The notes: generated by a model from the sequence alone, not told the origin. Shown: positions 27,201 to 37,779, numbered from the stretch's first letter. The stretch: 49,398 nt of DNA from Beijerinckiaceae bacterium (GCA_947476075.1 CANJPM010000005.1:1-49398); one strand, 5' to 3'. Made by a program: numbers and translations.

Positions 27201-28376
27201 ATGCGAGCCTGGTACTTTACGGAAATGCCCTATCCGCACTTGCCGCCGCTGGACACTTTCTCCAGCATGCGCGTCACGCTTCCCAGCAAGCATTTCGACC
27301 CGAAGATCGGCGCTGACCTCTACAATCGCTACCTCGACGAGCACATGATCGCAGACGAGGCCGGGCTTGATCTGATGGTCAACGAGCATCATCAGACGGC
27401 GACCTGCATTGACGTGGCCGCGCCGCTTTCGTTGGCCATTCTCGCGCGCCAGACAAAGAATGCGCGTCTGTGCATACTTGGCAACCCGATCGCCAATCGT
27501 GGCGACCCGATCCGCATCGCAGAAGAAATGGCGATGATCGATTGCATCTCGCACGGGCGTCTGGAAGCCGGATTTGTGCGCGGCGTTCCCTACGAGACCT
27601 TTGCCGCAAATACAATTCCCGGCGAGACGCTGGACCGGCTTTGGGAAGGGGTCGACCTGTGCGTGAAGGCGTGGACCACAACCGATGGACCATTCAACTT
27701 TGAGGGCCGCTTTACCCACAAGCGCGCGATCAATCTCTGGCCGCGTCCTTACCAAACGCCCCATCCCCCGGTCTGGGTGACGGGTTCCAGCGACGTCGGC
27801 TCGGTGCGCAAGGCTGCGTCCAAGGGTTTCGTCTTCGCAACATTCCTGCAGCCTTACGAGAAGGTGCGTGAATTGTTCGACGCCTATCGCGGCGCCTATG
27901 TGGACAATGGCCAGCCCGGCGGCGGCGGACTGGCTTTCATGCCGTTGATGTACGTCGCCGACAACGAGGCGGACGCCGAGGCTGGCGCCCGGGAGCTTAC
28001 CTGGTACATGAAAGCGAAGGTGGAGCCGCAATTGCGAAACCCGCCGGGCTATGTGCCGGTGGCGGCGAACATTTCAGCGCTTCGCGGAACGCCCGCAGGC
28101 TCGCGCACCAACGACGCCCTGCGCGAAGTTACCCTGGAACAGCAACGCGAAGCTGGCGTGGTGATGTATGGCACGCCCGATCAGGTGGTCGCGCAGATCA
28201 AGCGCGAATATGAGCGTGTCGGCGGTTTCGACCATTTGTTGATGATGATGCAGGCAGGTTTTCTGGATCACAAGCGCACAGTCAGCAACATCAACCTGTT
28301 TGCGAAGGAAGTTTATCCGCAGATCAGGAACATGCTTGGAACGCGCGCTCTCATGGGCCAACAGGCTGCTGAATAA
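27201..28376 (+). CDS. Luciferase-like (LLM class) flavin-dependent monooxygenase
   Basis: A 391-residue TIM-barrel enzyme of the bacterial luciferase family. It begins MRAWYFTEMPYPHLPP and carries EAGLDLMVNEHHQTATCIDV, LGNPIANRGDPIRIAEEMAMID, GRLEAGFVRGVP and YGTPDQVVAQIKREYERVGG, regions that in the family bind reduced FMN and shape the substrate pocket. AAGGAGA stands about nine bases before the ATG. The substrate is unknown. It appears monocistronic and ends in a hairpin shared with uvrA. Confidence 0.87.
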   Translation: MRAWYFTEMPYPHLPPLDTFSSMRVTLPSKHFDPKIGADLYNRYLDEHMIADEAGLDLMVNEHHQTATCIDVAAPLSLAILARQTKNARLCILGNPIANRGDPIRIAEEMAMIDCISHGRLEAGFVRGVPYETFAANTIPGETLDRLWEGVDLCVKAWTTTDGPFNFEGRFTHKRAINLWPRPYQTPHPPVWVTGSSDVGSVRKAASKGFVFATFLQPYEKVRELFDAYRGAYVDNGQPGGGGLAFMPLMYVADNEADAEAGARELTWYMKAKVEPQLRNPPGYVPVAANISALRGTPAGSRTNDALREVTLEQQREAGVVMYGTPDQVVAQIKREYERVGGFDHLLMMMQAGFLDHKRTVSNINLFAKEVYPQIRNMLGTRALMGQQAAE

Positions 28377-28385
28377 CACACTCGC

Positions 28386-28422
28386 GGGCTTTCCTTCGCC
28401 GGAGTACGGTGGAGGAAAGCCC
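28386..28422. terminator. Bidirectional hairpin between flavin oxidoreductase and uvrA genes
   Basis: GGGCTTTCCT at 28386-28395 is the exact reverse complement of 28413-28422, with a short CCG/CGG inner stem. It lies ten bases after the oxidoreductase stop and about 60 past the uvrA stop. No T-run follows on either strand. Confidence 0.6.
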
Positions 28423-28483
28423 ACATAAGGCATGTCTTTGCCAGGAGAGGCTCAAGGAGGGTCTGCGGCAAGAAGGCGGATCG

Positions 28484-31400
28484 CTATTCCGCCGCAGCCC
28501 GCGCCTTGATCTTCTGCATCGGACGGCGCGCCAGCACTTCCTTCAGGAACTTTCCGGTGTGCGATTTGGCGTTGGCCGCAATGTCCTCCGGCGTACCCTG
28601 CGCGATGATTTCCCCGCCGCCGTCGCCGCCTTCCGGTCCCAGATCAAGCACCCAATCCGCCGTCTTGATGACCTCCAGATTGTGCTCGATGACGACGACG
28701 CTGTTGCCCTGATCGACCAGCTCATGCAGCACTTCGAGCAGCTTTTTCACGTCGTGGAAGTGCAGGCCCGTTGTCGGCTCGTCCAGAATATAGAGCGTGC
28801 GGCCGGTTGAGCGGCGCGATAGCTCTTTGGACAGTTTGACGCGTTGCGCCTCGCCGCCCGAGAGCGTCGTCGCCTGCTGGCCGACCTTTACGTAGTCGAG
28901 CCCGACGCGCTTCAATGTGTCCATCTTCTCGCGGATCGTCGGCACGGCCTTAAACAGCTCGCGGGCCTCTTCAACGGTCATATCCAGCACATCGGCGATG
29001 GATTTGTCGCGATACTTTACCTCCAGCGTTTCGCGATCATATCGCTTGCCCTTGCAGACGTCGCAGGTGACGTACACGTCCGGCAGGAAGTGCATCTCGA
29101 TCTTGATGACGCCGTCGCCCTGGCAGGCTTCGCAGCGCCCGCCCTTCACGTTGAACGAGAAACGTCCCGGCATGTAGCCGCGCGCCTTGGCCTCCGGCAG
29201 GCCGGCGAACCATTCACGGATCGGCGTAAACGCGCCGGTATAGGTGGCCGGGTTTGAGCGCGGCGTGCGGCCAATCGGCGATTGGTCGATGTCGATTACC
29301 TTGTCGATATGTTCAAGACCCAGGATAGAATCGTGCGGCGCGGGATGTTCTGCGGCGCCGTTCAGCCTGCGCGCTACCGCTTTATAGAGCGTGTCGATGA
29401 CAAGCGTGGACTTGCCGCCACCGGAAACGCCGGTGACGCAGGTAAACAGGCCCAGCGGCAGTTCGGCGCTGACGTTCTTCAAATTATTGCCGCGCGCGCC
29501 CACAACCTTCAGCGCGCGCCCGGCCTGCGCCTTGCGGCGGGCGCGGGGAATGTCCACCGATTTGCGTCCCGAAAGATAATCGCCAGTTAGCGAATTGGGA
29601 TCGTTCACCACTTCGTGCGGCAGGCCCTTGGAGACGATGCGTCCGCCATGGATGCCGGCGCCGGGGCCAACGTCCACCACATAATCGGCGGTCAGAATCG
29701 CGTCCTCGTCATGCTCGACCACGATGACGGTATTGCCGAGATCGCGCAGGCGGCGCAGCGTTTCAAGCAATCGCGCATTATCGCGCTGATGCAGGCCGAT
29801 GGAGGGCTCGTCCAGCACATAGAGAACGCCGGTGAGGCCGGAGCCGATCTGCGACGCCAGACGAATGCGCTGGCTTTCGCCGCCCGACAGCGTTCCGGCC
29901 GCGCGCGCCAGCGTCAGATAATCGAGCCCGACGTCGACCAGGAAGGTTAGCCGGTCGCTGATTTCTTTCAGAATGCGGCCAGCGATTTCATTGCGTTTCT
30001 TGTCGAGTCTTTTGGGCAAAGTCTCCGCCCATTCGGCCGCATGGCGCACGGAGAGCTGGGAGATTTCGCCCACATGGCGACCGTCGATCTTCACGGCGAG
30101 CGCCTCGGGCTTCAGGCGGTGGCCAGCGCAGGCCGCGCAGGGCGAGTCCGACATAAAGCGCGAGATCTCCTCGCGCGCCCATTCGCTTTCTGTCTCGATG
30201 TAACGGCGCTCCAGATTGCGCACCACGCCCTCAAACGGCTTCTTCACCTGATAGGCGCGCAGGCCGTCGTCGTAGGCGAAGCGGATTTCCTCCTCGCCCG
30301 AGCCAAACAGGATCGCGTTTCGCTGCACTTTGGTCAGATCCGACCAAGAGCCGTCGAGGCGGAATTTGTAATGCTTGCCCAGCGCTTCCAGCGTTTGCAG
30401 ATAATAGGGCGATGACGATTTGGCCCAGGGCGCGATGGCGCCCTTGCGCAAGGTCGCCTTTGGGTCGGGCACGACCAGCTCTGCGTCTACCTTCTGCTCA
30501 AAGCCAAGGCCGCCGCATTTGGGGCAGGCGCCGAACGGGTTATTGAACGAGAACAGGCGCGGCTCGATTTCCGCAATCGTGAAGCCAGACACAGGGCAGG
30601 CGAACTTCGACGAGAACATGATGCGGCGCGGCTCGCCGCCTTCCTTTTCGTCCACAAATTCTGCAATCGCGATACCGTCGGCCAGCTCCAGCGCGGTTTC
30701 AATCGATTCAGCCAATCGCGCTGCGATGTCGGGGCGCACGACGATGCGGTCCACCACGACGTCGATGTCGTGCTTGAATTTCTTGTCGAGCGTTGGCGCG
30801 TCGGCGATCTCGTAGAACGTGCCGTCGATCTTCAGGCGCTGGAAGCCCTTCTTCATATATTCGGCGATTTCCTTGCGGTATTCGCCCTTGCGGCCGCGAA
30901 TGACCGGCGCAAGCAAATAGAGCCGCGTCTTCTCCGGCAGCGCGAGCACGCGGTCGACCATCTGGCTGACCGTCTGGCTCTCGATCGGCAGGCCGGTTGC
31001 GGGCGAGTAAGGCACGCCGACGCGCGCCCAGAGCAGGCGCAGGTAATCGTAAATCTCGGTGACCGTGCCCACCGTCGAGCGCGGATTTTTCGATGTAGTC
31101 TTCTGCTCGATGGAAATGGCGGGCGACAGTCCGTCGATCTGGTCGACGTCGGGCTTTTGCATCATTTCCAGAAATTGCCGGGCATAGGCCGACAGCGATT
31201 CCACATAGCGCCGCTGACCCTCGGCGTAGATCGTGTCAAACGCCAGCGACGACTTGCCCGAGCCAGAAAGCCCGGTGAAGACGACCAGCTTGTCGCGCGG
31301 GATCGCGAGATCCACGTTTTTCAAGTTGTGCTCTCGAGCGCCGCGCACAACGATGGCTCGCTGATGCTCGCCAAAGGGCAAAGCTGCGGCGATGTCGACG

Positions 31401-31540
31401 GCGCCAGGCTTTGACGCCTTGATCGCCTTCTGGGCGCTTTGTCCGGCTGGCGGCCTGGCGGGGGTTTTTGTCGCAGCCGCTTTAGTTGCAAGCGGTTTAG
31501 TTGCAAGCGGTTTAGTTGAAGGCGTTTTGTTTGCAGGCAT
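28484..31540 (-). CDS. uvrA: Excinuclease ABC subunit A
   Basis: A 1018-residue damage-recognition ATPase of nucleotide excision repair. The first ABC module has Walker [15 protein letters not shown] near residue 90, signature [12 protein letters not shown] and [15 protein letters not shown]. The second has [27 protein letters not shown] and [15 protein letters not shown]. The second zinc module (CEACQGDG...CDVCKGKRY) is intact. In the first, CPVSG replaces the usual CPxCG while the downstream CPKC remains; as I recall this is common in Alphaproteobacteria. The first 50 residues are a Lys/Ala/Thr/Pro-rich extension not needed for the fold, encoded partly by a tandem repeat. The SOS box at 31696 lies 156 bases upstream. 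Confidence 0.96.
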   Translation of the reverse strand: MPANKTPSTKPLATKPLATKAAATKTPARPPAGQSAQKAIKASKPGAVDIAAALPFGEHQRAIVVRGAREHNLKNVDLAIPRDKLVVFTGLSGSGKSSLAFDTIYAEGQRRYVESLSAYARQFLEMMQKPDVDQIDGLSPAISIEQKTTSKNPRSTVGTVTEIYDYLRLLWARVGVPYSPATGLPIESQTVSQMVDRVLALPEKTRLYLLAPVIRGRKGEYRKEIAEYMKKGFQRLKIDGTFYEIADAPTLDKKFKHDIDVVVDRIVVRPDIAARLAESIETALELADGIAIAEFVDEKEGGEPRRIMFSSKFACPVSGFTIAEIEPRLFSFNNPFGACPKCGGLGFEQKVDAELVVPDPKATLRKGAIAPWAKSSSPYYLQTLEALGKHYKFRLDGSWSDLTKVQRNAILFGSGEEEIRFAYDDGLRAYQVKKPFEGVVRNLERRYIETESEWAREEISRFMSDSPCAACAGHRLKPEALAVKIDGRHVGEISQLSVRHAAEWAETLPKRLDKKRNEIAGRILKEISDRLTFLVDVGLDYLTLARAAGTLSGGESQRIRLASQIGSGLTGVLYVLDEPSIGLHQRDNARLLETLRRLRDLGNTVIVVEHDEDAILTADYVVDVGPGAGIHGGRIVSKGLPHEVVNDPNSLTGDYLSGRKSVDIPRARRKAQAGRALKVVGARGNNLKNVSAELPLGLFTCVTGVSGGGKSTLVIDTLYKAVARRLNGAAEHPAPHDSILGLEHIDKVIDIDQSPIGRTPRSNPATYTGAFTPIREWFAGLPEAKARGYMPGRFSFNVKGGRCEACQGDGVIKIEMHFLPDVYVTCDVCKGKRYDRETLEVKYRDKSIADVLDMTVEEARELFKAVPTIREKMDTLKRVGLDYVKVGQQATTLSGGEAQRVKLSKELSRRSTGRTLYILDEPTTGLHFHDVKKLLEVLHELVDQGNSVVVIEHNLEVIKTADWVLDLGPEGGDGGGEIIAQGTPEDIAANAKSHTGKFLKEVLARRPMQKIKARAAAE
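31488..31517. repeat. Two tandem 15-bp repeats inside the uvrA 5' end
   Basis: GCAAGCGGTTTAGTT occurs twice head to tail, with degenerate copies on both sides. In uvrA it encodes the repeated pentapeptide KPLAT near residues 10-20. Being in frame and a multiple of three, copy-number change would lengthen or shorten the N-terminal tail without a frameshift. Confidence 0.8.
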
Positions 31541-31695
31541 GGCGGATTTTGGTCTCGCATTTTCAGCGGGGTCGGGAACGTCCGACGCAAACTAAGTCTT
31601 ACTACGCATAAAGCACAGACCGCAGATCGGCCCGGGCCGGGATAAAAACGAATCTTCTCCGTTTTGATCTTGCGAGCCTGGCGCCTCGCTGGTAA

Positions 31696-31710
31696 GAACG
31701 AAAGAGGAAC
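31696..31710. promoter_or_regulatory. Alphaproteobacterial LexA (SOS) box between uvrA and ssb
   Basis: GAAC at 31696-31699 is followed by exactly seven bases and a second GAAC at 31707-31710. GAAC-N7-GAAC (GTTC-N7-GTTC on the other strand) is the established LexA operator of Alphaproteobacteria. It lies in the 301-base gap between divergent uvrA and ssb, 156 bases from the uvrA start and 132 from ssb, so it could control both. The rest of the gap shows no gene. Confidence 0.75.
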
Positions 31711-31841
31711 ATGGCAAGCGCGATTGTGGACAAGCGGCAATTGTTGAGCGCTTTGGCGCACCGGCGGGCTAGATTGGCCGCCACAAGCGTCCCCGGGCGG
31801 TAAAGATTCGCGCTCAAAAGCGCACAGATTTGGAGATCCCT

Positions 31842-32357
31842 ATGTCGGGCAGCGTCAATAAAGTCATCCTCGTCGGCAATGTCGGCCGCGACCCTGAAGT
31901 GCGTCGCATGAATTCGGGCGACGCCGTGGTGAATTTCTCGCTCGCCACCAGCGAGTCGTGGAAAGACAAGGCCACCGGAGAGCGCAAGGAAAAGACCGAA
32001 TGGCATAACATCGTGATCTTCAACGAGAATATCGGCAAGATTGCGGAGCAGTACTGCAAGAAGGGCACAAAGATTTATCTCGAAGGCCAATTGCAGACGC
32101 GGGAGTTTACCGACAAGGACGGCAACCAGCGCAAAACGACGGAAGTCGTGCTGCAACGCTATCGCGGCGAGTTGACCTTGCTCGACAGCCGCAGCGGCGG
32201 CGGTCGCGGCGAGAGCGAGAGCGTGGGGTATGGCGGCGATGGCGGCGGCCAGAGCTTTGGGCGCTCCTCGCCGATGGAGCGAACTTCGGAACGCCGTCCG
32301 GCGGCCCCGGCTGGCGGACGCGGCGGCGCCCCGATCGACGACGACATTCCGTTCTGA
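31842..32357 (+). CDS. ssb: Single-stranded DNA-binding protein
   Basis: A 171-residue protein that coats single-stranded DNA in replication, recombination and repair. The OB-fold covers about residues 1-112 (SVNKVILVGNVGRDPEVRRM, FSLATSESWKDKATGERKEKTEWH, GTKIYLEGQLQTREF). A Gly/Arg-rich linker follows, then the acidic tip DDDIPF that recruits partner proteins. The ATG at 31842 has GGAG six bases upstream. Pairing with uvrA around an SOS box matches the known arrangement in this group. Confidence 0.96.
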   Translation: MSGSVNKVILVGNVGRDPEVRRMNSGDAVVNFSLATSESWKDKATGERKEKTEWHNIVIFNENIGKIAEQYCKKGTKIYLEGQLQTREFTDKDGNQRKTTEVVLQRYRGELTLLDSRSGGGRGESESVGYGGDGGGQSFGRSSPMERTSERRPAAPAGGRGGAPIDDDIPF

Positions 32358-32376
32358 GCGGATTGAGCTTTGCTCT

Positions 32377-32463
32377 GCGCGCGCTCAGCGAGCGCGCGCG
32401 TCAAGTTACGAGACGCTGACGCGGCGTCCGGGCTTTCTTGCCCTGGGCTTTTGATTTTTATTG
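32377..32463 (+). terminator. Two hairpins after ssb, the second with a T-rich tail
   Basis: A perfect 10-bp GC stem spans 32377-32399 with a 3-base loop. A second, weaker hairpin at 32428-32446 (GGGC/GCCC core) is followed by CTTTTGATTTTTATT. Together they fit termination of ssb. The remaining bases up to 32645 contain no gene and should carry the gyrA promoter. Confidence 0.65.
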
Positions 32464-32645
32464 GGGCCGGTTTTAAAACCAAACTTGATGCTTGAGTTAA
32501 GGCACTGAAATAATTGGGTTTGAATGGGTTTTTTCGAAGGCGCTCCGCTGGCTTTGGGAGCTGGAATCAGTTAAAGATCAGCGAGTCGCTTTTTTACGCG
32601 TACCGGCCTTGAGCGCGGCACGCCTTTTTCGAAGGACTTTCCTTC

Positions 32646-35408
32646 TTGGCCGACGAAAACGTCCCCAATCTGTCGGACCCCAGCGGGTCTGACATTCGCC
32701 CGGTTTCCATCATCGACGAGATGAAGCGCAGCTATCTCGATTACGCCATGAGCGTGATCGTCAGTCGCGCGCTTCCCGACGTTCGGGACGGCCTGAAGCC
32801 GGTGCACAGGCGCATTCTCTACACGATGTATGAGAACGGCTTCACGCCCGACAAAGCGCACAAGAAGTCGGCGCGCGTCACCGGCGACACGATGGGTAAA
32901 TACCATCCGCACGGCAATCTTGCGATCTATGACGCGCTCGTGCGCATGGCGCAGCCGTTTTCGCTGCGGATGCCGCTGATCGACGGGCAGGGCAATTTCG
33001 GCTCCATCGACGGCGACCGCGCGGCGGCCGAGCGCTACACCGAAGCGCGGCTGGCTCGCGTCTCGATGACGCTGCTCGACGACCTCGACAAGGATACTGT
33101 CGATTATTCGCCGAACTATTCGGGCGAGTTCAACGAGCCTGTGGTTCTGCCGGCAAAATATCCAAACCTGCTGGTCAACGGCGCCGGCGGCATCGCTGTC
33201 GGCATGGCCACCAACATTCCCCCGCACAATCTGGGCGAAGTTATCGACGCAGTATTCGCGCTGATGGAGAACCCTGGCATCACCATCGAGGAATTGATGG
33301 AGATCGTGCCGGCGCCGGACTTCCCGACCGGCGGCTCTATCCTCGGGCGCGGCGGCGTGCGGCTGGCCTACAACACCGGCCGCGGCTCGGTGTTGATGCG
33401 CGCCAAGGTCAATGTGGAGCAAATTCGCAAGGACCGCGAGGCGCTGATCGTTACGGAGATTCCCTATCAGGTCAACAAGACCACGCTGATCGAGAAGATC
33501 GCGGAACTGGTGCGCGAAAAGCGCGTCGAGGGCATTTCGGACCTGCGCGACGAGAGCGATCGCGACGGCATGCGCATCGTCATCGAGATCAAGCGCGACG
33601 CTGTGGCGGAGGTGGTCCTGAACCAGCTCTGGCGCTACACGCAATTGCAGCAATCTTTCGGCTGCAACATGATCGCGCTGAACGGCGGTCGTCCCGAGAT
33701 GCTCAATCTCAAGGACTTCCTCGCCCTGTTCCTCGACTTCCGCGAGGAAGTTGTTTCTCGCCGCACGAAATATCTGCTGACAAAGGCGCGCGACAGCGCC
33801 CACGTTCAGGTTGGCCTCGCTATCGCGGTCGCCAATATCGACGAAGTGATCCGCCTCATCCGCACTTCGCCCGACACGGCTACGGCGCGCGCCCAATTGA
33901 TGGACCGCGACTGGCCAGCCTACGACATGGCGCCGCTGATCGCGCTGATCGCCGACCCGCGCCACAAACTCAATGAGGACGGCACCTATCGTCTTTCAGA
34001 GACGCAGGCGCGCGCGATCCTCGAACTGCGCCTTGCCCGCCTCACGGCTCTGGGCCGGGATGAAATCGCCGAGGCTTTGAACCGTTTGTCGGTTGAGATC
34101 GCCGATTATCTGGCGATTTTGCGCTCACGCGAACGCATAATGAGCATCATTCACGCCGAACTTACCGATGTGAAGACGCATTTTGCCACGCCGCGCCGCA
34201 CGACGATTCTCGACAGCGACGCCGACATGGACGACGAGGACCTGATCCAGCAGGAGGATATGGTCGTCACTGTGTCGCATAACGGCTACGTCAAGCGTGT
34301 GCCGCTCTCCACCTATCGCGCCCAGCGTCGCGGCGGCAAGGGCCGCACCGGAATGCAGACGCGCGAGCAGGATTTTGTGGCGCGCCTGTTTGTGGCCAAC
34401 ACCCACCAGCCGCTGCTGTTCTTCACGTCCAGCGGCTACGTCTACAAGGAAAAGGTGTGGCGCCTGCCGCTGGCAGCGCCCCAGGCGCTCGGTAAATATC
34501 TGAACAACATCCTGACCAATCTTGAGGAGGGGGAGCGCATCACCAGCATCCTCGCCCTGCCGCAGGACGAGGCTGAATGGGAAGGCCTCGACGTCATGTT
34601 CGCCTCCACGCGCGGCACGGTTCGGCGCAACAAACTGTCGGACTTCACGCAAGTGAACCGCAGCGGCAAGATTGCGATGAAGCTCGACGAGGGCGAGGCC
34701 ATCGTCGACGTTCAGATGTGCAGCGAGGAGGACGACGTCCTTCTCACCACCGCCAACGGCCAGTGCATCCGCTTCCAGATCCGCGACAGCGTGCGCGTGT
34801 TCAAGGGCCGCGATTCGATGGGCGTGCGCGGCATAACGATGGGCGAGGGGGATCGTGTGATCTCCATGGCCATTCTGCGCCACATGGAGGCGACGAGCGA
34901 CGAGCGCGTCGGCTACATCAAGAAAGCGCGCGCCATGGCTGGCGAAGCGGCTGTTGATGAAGTCGATGTTTCAGGCGAGGAGGCTTCCGCCGACGCCAAC
35001 ATCTCGACCGAGCGCTACATTGAAATGTCGGCGGCCGAGCAGGAGATTTTGACTGTCTCCGAACGTGGCTTTGGCAAGCGCACCTCGTCTTATGAATACC
35101 GCATCACCGGTCGCGGCGGCAAAGGCATCACGGCCATGGCTGTCAACGCCCGCAACGGCAAGCTGGTGGCGTCCTATCCGGTTGAGGAGAGCGACGAGAT
35201 CATGCTGGTGACGGACGGTGGTCAATTGATCCGCTGCCCGGTCAAAGGCATCCGTCGGGCCGGGCGCGGCACGCAGGGCGTGATCGTGTTCCGCACCGCT
35301 GATGACGAGCGGGTGGTCTCGGTGGAGCGCATCAGCGAGGAAGCGGCTGGCGGCGGCGACGAGGCTATCGCAGGCCCCGAGGCGGGCGGCGAGGACGGCG
35401 ACGTCTGA
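32646..35408 (+). CDS. gyrA: DNA gyrase subunit A
   Basis: A 920-residue subunit that cuts and rejoins DNA in negative supercoiling. The start codon is TTG, with AAGGA about ten bases upstream. The catalytic tyrosine is Tyr131 ([11 protein letters not shown]). The GyrA box QRRGGKG, which separates gyrase from ParC, is present in [15 protein letters not shown]. The C-terminal DNA-wrapping domain carries an insertion (about residues 745-800) rich in Glu and Ala. In the quinolone region [18 protein letters not shown], Asn91 and Leu92 stand where E. coli has Asp82 and Ser83. The chain ends in an acidic Gly-rich tail. Confidence 0.96.
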   Translation: MADENVPNLSDPSGSDIRPVSIIDEMKRSYLDYAMSVIVSRALPDVRDGLKPVHRRILYTMYENGFTPDKAHKKSARVTGDTMGKYHPHGNLAIYDALVRMAQPFSLRMPLIDGQGNFGSIDGDRAAAERYTEARLARVSMTLLDDLDKDTVDYSPNYSGEFNEPVVLPAKYPNLLVNGAGGIAVGMATNIPPHNLGEVIDAVFALMENPGITIEELMEIVPAPDFPTGGSILGRGGVRLAYNTGRGSVLMRAKVNVEQIRKDREALIVTEIPYQVNKTTLIEKIAELVREKRVEGISDLRDESDRDGMRIVIEIKRDAVAEVVLNQLWRYTQLQQSFGCNMIALNGGRPEMLNLKDFLALFLDFREEVVSRRTKYLLTKARDSAHVQVGLAIAVANIDEVIRLIRTSPDTATARAQLMDRDWPAYDMAPLIALIADPRHKLNEDGTYRLSETQARAILELRLARLTALGRDEIAEALNRLSVEIADYLAILRSRERIMSIIHAELTDVKTHFATPRRTTILDSDADMDDEDLIQQEDMVVTVSHNGYVKRVPLSTYRAQRRGGKGRTGMQTREQDFVARLFVANTHQPLLFFTSSGYVYKEKVWRLPLAAPQALGKYLNNILTNLEEGERITSILALPQDEAEWEGLDVMFASTRGTVRRNKLSDFTQVNRSGKIAMKLDEGEAIVDVQMCSEEDDVLLTTANGQCIRFQIRDSVRVFKGRDSMGVRGITMGEGDRVISMAILRHMEATSDERVGYIKKARAMAGEAAVDEVDVSGEEASADANISTERYIEMSAAEQEILTVSERGFGKRTSSYEYRITGRGGKGITAMAVNARNGKLVASYPVEESDEIMLVTDGGQLIRCPVKGIRRAGRGTQGVIVFRTADDERVVSVERISEEAAGGGDEAIAGPEAGGEDGDV

Positions 35409-35446
35409 TAAATCTAGCGGAGCGAGGGCGCATGACGCGCCGTCGT

Positions 35447-35611
35447 TCACGCCCCGAAGCGCTGGATGATCAAGGCCAGCGAGCCGAGAACGACGATCCC
35501 GCAGGTCATGCCAAGGATGCCGAGGACGACAAGATCGTTGGGCTTTTCCGGCTCCCGCGGCACCATGAAGCGTTCCACAAGCGACCAATCCCTTGCATCT
35601 ATAGCAGCCAT
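35447..35611 (-). CDS. Small single-pass membrane protein, unknown function
   Basis: A possible 54-residue protein: MAAIDARDWSLVERFMVPRE, a short proline-rich stretch, then one strongly hydrophobic helix (LVVLGILGMTCGIVVLGSLA region) and the end IIQRFGA. The frame is open to 35671, but Met21 gives a more natural product. No good ribosome site was seen. It is tail to tail with gyrA, 38 bases apart. The even hydrophobic helix favours a real gene, but this remains a modest call. Confidence 0.45.
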   Translation of the reverse strand: MAAIDARDWSLVERFMVPREPEKPNDLVVLGILGMTCGIVVLGSLALIIQRFGA

Positions 35612-35911
35612 GCGTCGGACGTTACGAATAGCGACTGGCACTCTTGCGTTACGCGTTGCAATCGAAAACATCTCACATCCTGACCTTTTTAAAGCTCAGA
35701 TCAAGATTTGCGCTATTATGGTTAGGCTTGTGTTAACGAGGCCGGGTTGCGCTCTGATTTAATCGTCCGGTGAAAACGCTTATGGACTTTGGACGTTAGC
35801 GCGGATGGGCGGGTCGGAGTGCAATCTGGACTGCGCGCGCTCTAAAGGTCGCCGGCTGAAATGCGCCGCATTGCTCTTTCACGCGCCCGTCGATCACGCT
35901 AGTCTACGGCA
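35612..35911. other. Intergenic region upstream of coaD
   Basis: A 300-base stretch that is AT-richer than its surroundings between about 35670 and 35770. I see no gene, tRNA or clear hairpin. It presumably holds the promoters of coaD and of the small minus-strand gene. Confidence 0.5.
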
Positions 35912-36421
35912 ATGACACGCCATACAGCGCTTTACACCGGCTCGTTTGATCCGATCACAAATGGCCACCTTGATGTGATCCGGGTCGGCGCAGCGTTCTG
36001 CTCAAGGCTCATCATCGGCATCGGCGTGCATCCGGGGAAGAAGCCGCTATTCACGCTTGACGAGAAGATCGCGCTCATTCACGCCGCCATTGCGCACATA
36101 GCCGACAGCGGTCATTGCAAGATCGAGATCGTGACATTTGACGGGTTGGCGGTCGACGCCGCCCGCGCCAATGGAGCGGGGGTTCTGCTGCGCGGCCTGC
36201 GCGACGGGACGGACTTTGATTATGAAATGCAGATGGCGGGCATGAACGGCGCGATGGCGCCCGATGTGCGCACCATTTTTGCGCCGGCCTCGCCGGACGT
36301 GCGCCATATTACTGGCACTTTGGTGCGCCAGATCGCCTCGATGCATGGCGATGTTTCCAGCTTTGCGCCGGCGAAAGTCGTCGACGCCTTGCGCAGAAAG
36401 TTTCGCGCTCCGCCAATGTAA
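35912..36421 (+). CDS. coaD: Phosphopantetheine adenylyltransferase
   Basis: A 169-residue enzyme for the fourth step of coenzyme A synthesis; it transfers AMP to 4'-phosphopantetheine. The nucleotidyltransferase motif TNGHLD is near residue 17 in [39 protein letters not shown] is diagnostic. The final motif reads [19 protein letters not shown], where many homologs have SSS/TxVR. It heads a series of plus-strand genes (two cyclophilins, queA, tgt), although 125 bases with a small palindrome (36450-36464) separate it from the next. Confidence 0.95.
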   Translation: MTRHTALYTGSFDPITNGHLDVIRVGAAFCSRLIIGIGVHPGKKPLFTLDEKIALIHAAIAHIADSGHCKIEIVTFDGLAVDAARANGAGVLLRGLRDGTDFDYEMQMAGMNGAMAPDVRTIFAPASPDVRHITGTLVRQIASMHGDVSSFAPAKVVDALRRKFRAPPM

Positions 36422-36546
36422 GAGGAAGTTTTAGGCGAATCTTTTGCATCTTGATAAGATCAAGCTATCCGTTTTAGCGCGGCGCTGGCTCTTGTCGTCC
36501 AGGTTCGCAAGGTTACGTGCTGTCAACCAGGTGAGGTCTTCCCGAT

Positions 36547-37110
36547 ATGAAATTCGACCGTCGTCAATTTAGCTCCGCAATCGCCGCTTCAGCCGCAATC
36601 GCGATCACGCCTTCGCTCGTCAACGCTCAGGCATCTGATGCTGAAGACACTGTCTGGCTCGACACAAAAGACGGGCGCGTCGTGATCCGTCTGCGCCCGG
36701 ATTTGGCGCCAAAGCACGTCGCGCAGATCAAGGCGCTCGTTCGGGAAGGTTTCTATGACGGAATTGTGTTTCATCGCGTAATCGAGGGTTTCATGGCCCA
36801 GACCGGCGACCCGACGGGCACAGGAACCGGCGGCTCCAAGCTGCCAAACATTCCCGCTGAGTTTACTTCCACGCCTTTCCGTCGCGGGACGCTGGGCATG
36901 GCGCGCTCGCAGAGCCCGAATTCGGCCAATTCGCAATTCTTCATCTGCTTTGCGGAATCGAGTTTCCTCAACAACCAGTATACGGTTTTCGGAGAAGTGG
37001 TGTCCGGCATGGACGTCGTCGACAAGATCAAGAAGGGATCTCAGGCCCAGAACGGCCAGGTCCAGAACCCCGACAAGATCCTGCGCATGCGTATGGCGGA
37101 CGCCAAATGA
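36547..37110 (+). CDS. ppiA: Cyclophilin-type peptidyl-prolyl isomerase, exported
   Basis: A 187-residue proline isomerase. The N terminus MKFDRRQFSSAIAASAAIAI with cleavage after VNAQ is a signal peptide; an arginine pair without a full twin-arginine motif precedes the hydrophobic part. The cyclophilin core has GFYDGIVFHRVIEGFMAQTG, GTGTGGSK, RGTLGMARSQSPNSANSQFF and FGEVVSGMDVVDKI, with catalytic Arg, Phe, Gln and Phe positions kept. It would act in the periplasm and pairs with the cytoplasmic paralog at 37780. Thirteen bases separate it from the next gene. Confidence 0.92.
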   Translation: MKFDRRQFSSAIAASAAIAITPSLVNAQASDAEDTVWLDTKDGRVVIRLRPDLAPKHVAQIKALVREGFYDGIVFHRVIEGFMAQTGDPTGTGTGGSKLPNIPAEFTSTPFRRGTLGMARSQSPNSANSQFFICFAESSFLNNQYTVFGEVVSGMDVVDKIKKGSQAQNGQVQNPDKILRMRMADAK

Positions 37111-37123
37111 CGAGCACGTCAAA

Positions 37124-37765
37124 ATGAGCGCCAGGGCGAGATTGGCCGCAGCTTTTTTAAGTGTGCTGGCTCTCGCCCCTGCGCCGTCTTTGGCACAACA
37201 GATCACGCCTTATCTGGATCGTGTGCAGCCGGGATTTCAGCTGCCCCCGGTTCCAGGCGAAAGGCTGGACAGGCTCTATCCCCCGCCAGCCCTGCCTCCC
37301 GCGCCGCCGTCTCGCGCGACGCCGACGCCAGCGCCCTATCCGGGCGGAACGCTGGGTGGCGAACGTCGCGATTACCCGCAATGGTTTACGATGACGATTG
37401 AGCGGCGGGTTGCTCCGAGCAGGCCCCGGGATCGCAGTGCCGACAACGCCGGGCGCATCGCCATTGATAAACCTCGCGAGATAGCCTTGCAGATCGCCCG
37501 CTGCTGGAGCCCGCCACGTGCGCGCTCTCCAAGCGAGGTGACGATCAGGCTTTCATTCACACGAATCGGCGCTGTCATTGGCGTGCCGCGCGTGACTTAC
37601 ATAAATCCAGGGCAGGGGACTGATCGCGAGGCGGTGCGGGCCTCCATTCTCAAAGCTCTTGAGCGTTGTGCGCCATTTGAGTTTACCGATGGGCTTGGGT
37701 CAGCTATCTCGGGGCGACCTTTTACCTTGCGTTTCGTGGCTCCAGCCCGCAGCGCCCGTATTTGA
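37124..37765 (+). CDS. Secreted protein with proline-rich linker and possible TolA/TonB-like C-terminal domain
   Basis: A 213-residue protein between two cyclophilin genes. A signal peptide (MSARARLAAAFLSVLALAPA to about residue 25) leads to a proline-rich stretch (PPPALPPAPPSRATPTPAPY). The C-terminal 95 residues form a compact domain: IALQIARCWSPPRARSPSEV, IRLSFTRIGAVIGVPRVTYI, REAVRASILKALERCAPFEF, and a closing beta segment. The pattern (two cysteines, an amphipathic helix, a final strand) recalls C-terminal domains of TolA and TonB family proteins, but this is by eye only. Its tight spacing with ppiA and ppiB suggests a role in the cell envelope. Confidence 0.65.
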   Translation: MSARARLAAAFLSVLALAPAPSLAQQITPYLDRVQPGFQLPPVPGERLDRLYPPPALPPAPPSRATPTPAPYPGGTLGGERRDYPQWFTMTIERRVAPSRPRDRSADNAGRIAIDKPREIALQIARCWSPPRARSPSEVTIRLSFTRIGAVIGVPRVTYINPGQGTDREAVRASILKALERCAPFEFTDGLGSAISGRPFTLRFVAPARSARI

Positions 37766-37779
37766 CTACAGGAGCATTC

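Noticed and set aside
32571-33965. Long open frame (464 codons) on the minus strand opposite gyrA
   Set aside because: It is a codon-bias shadow of gyrA in GC-rich DNA: no ribosome site, no recognisable domain, and the plus strand encodes an unmistakable gyrase.
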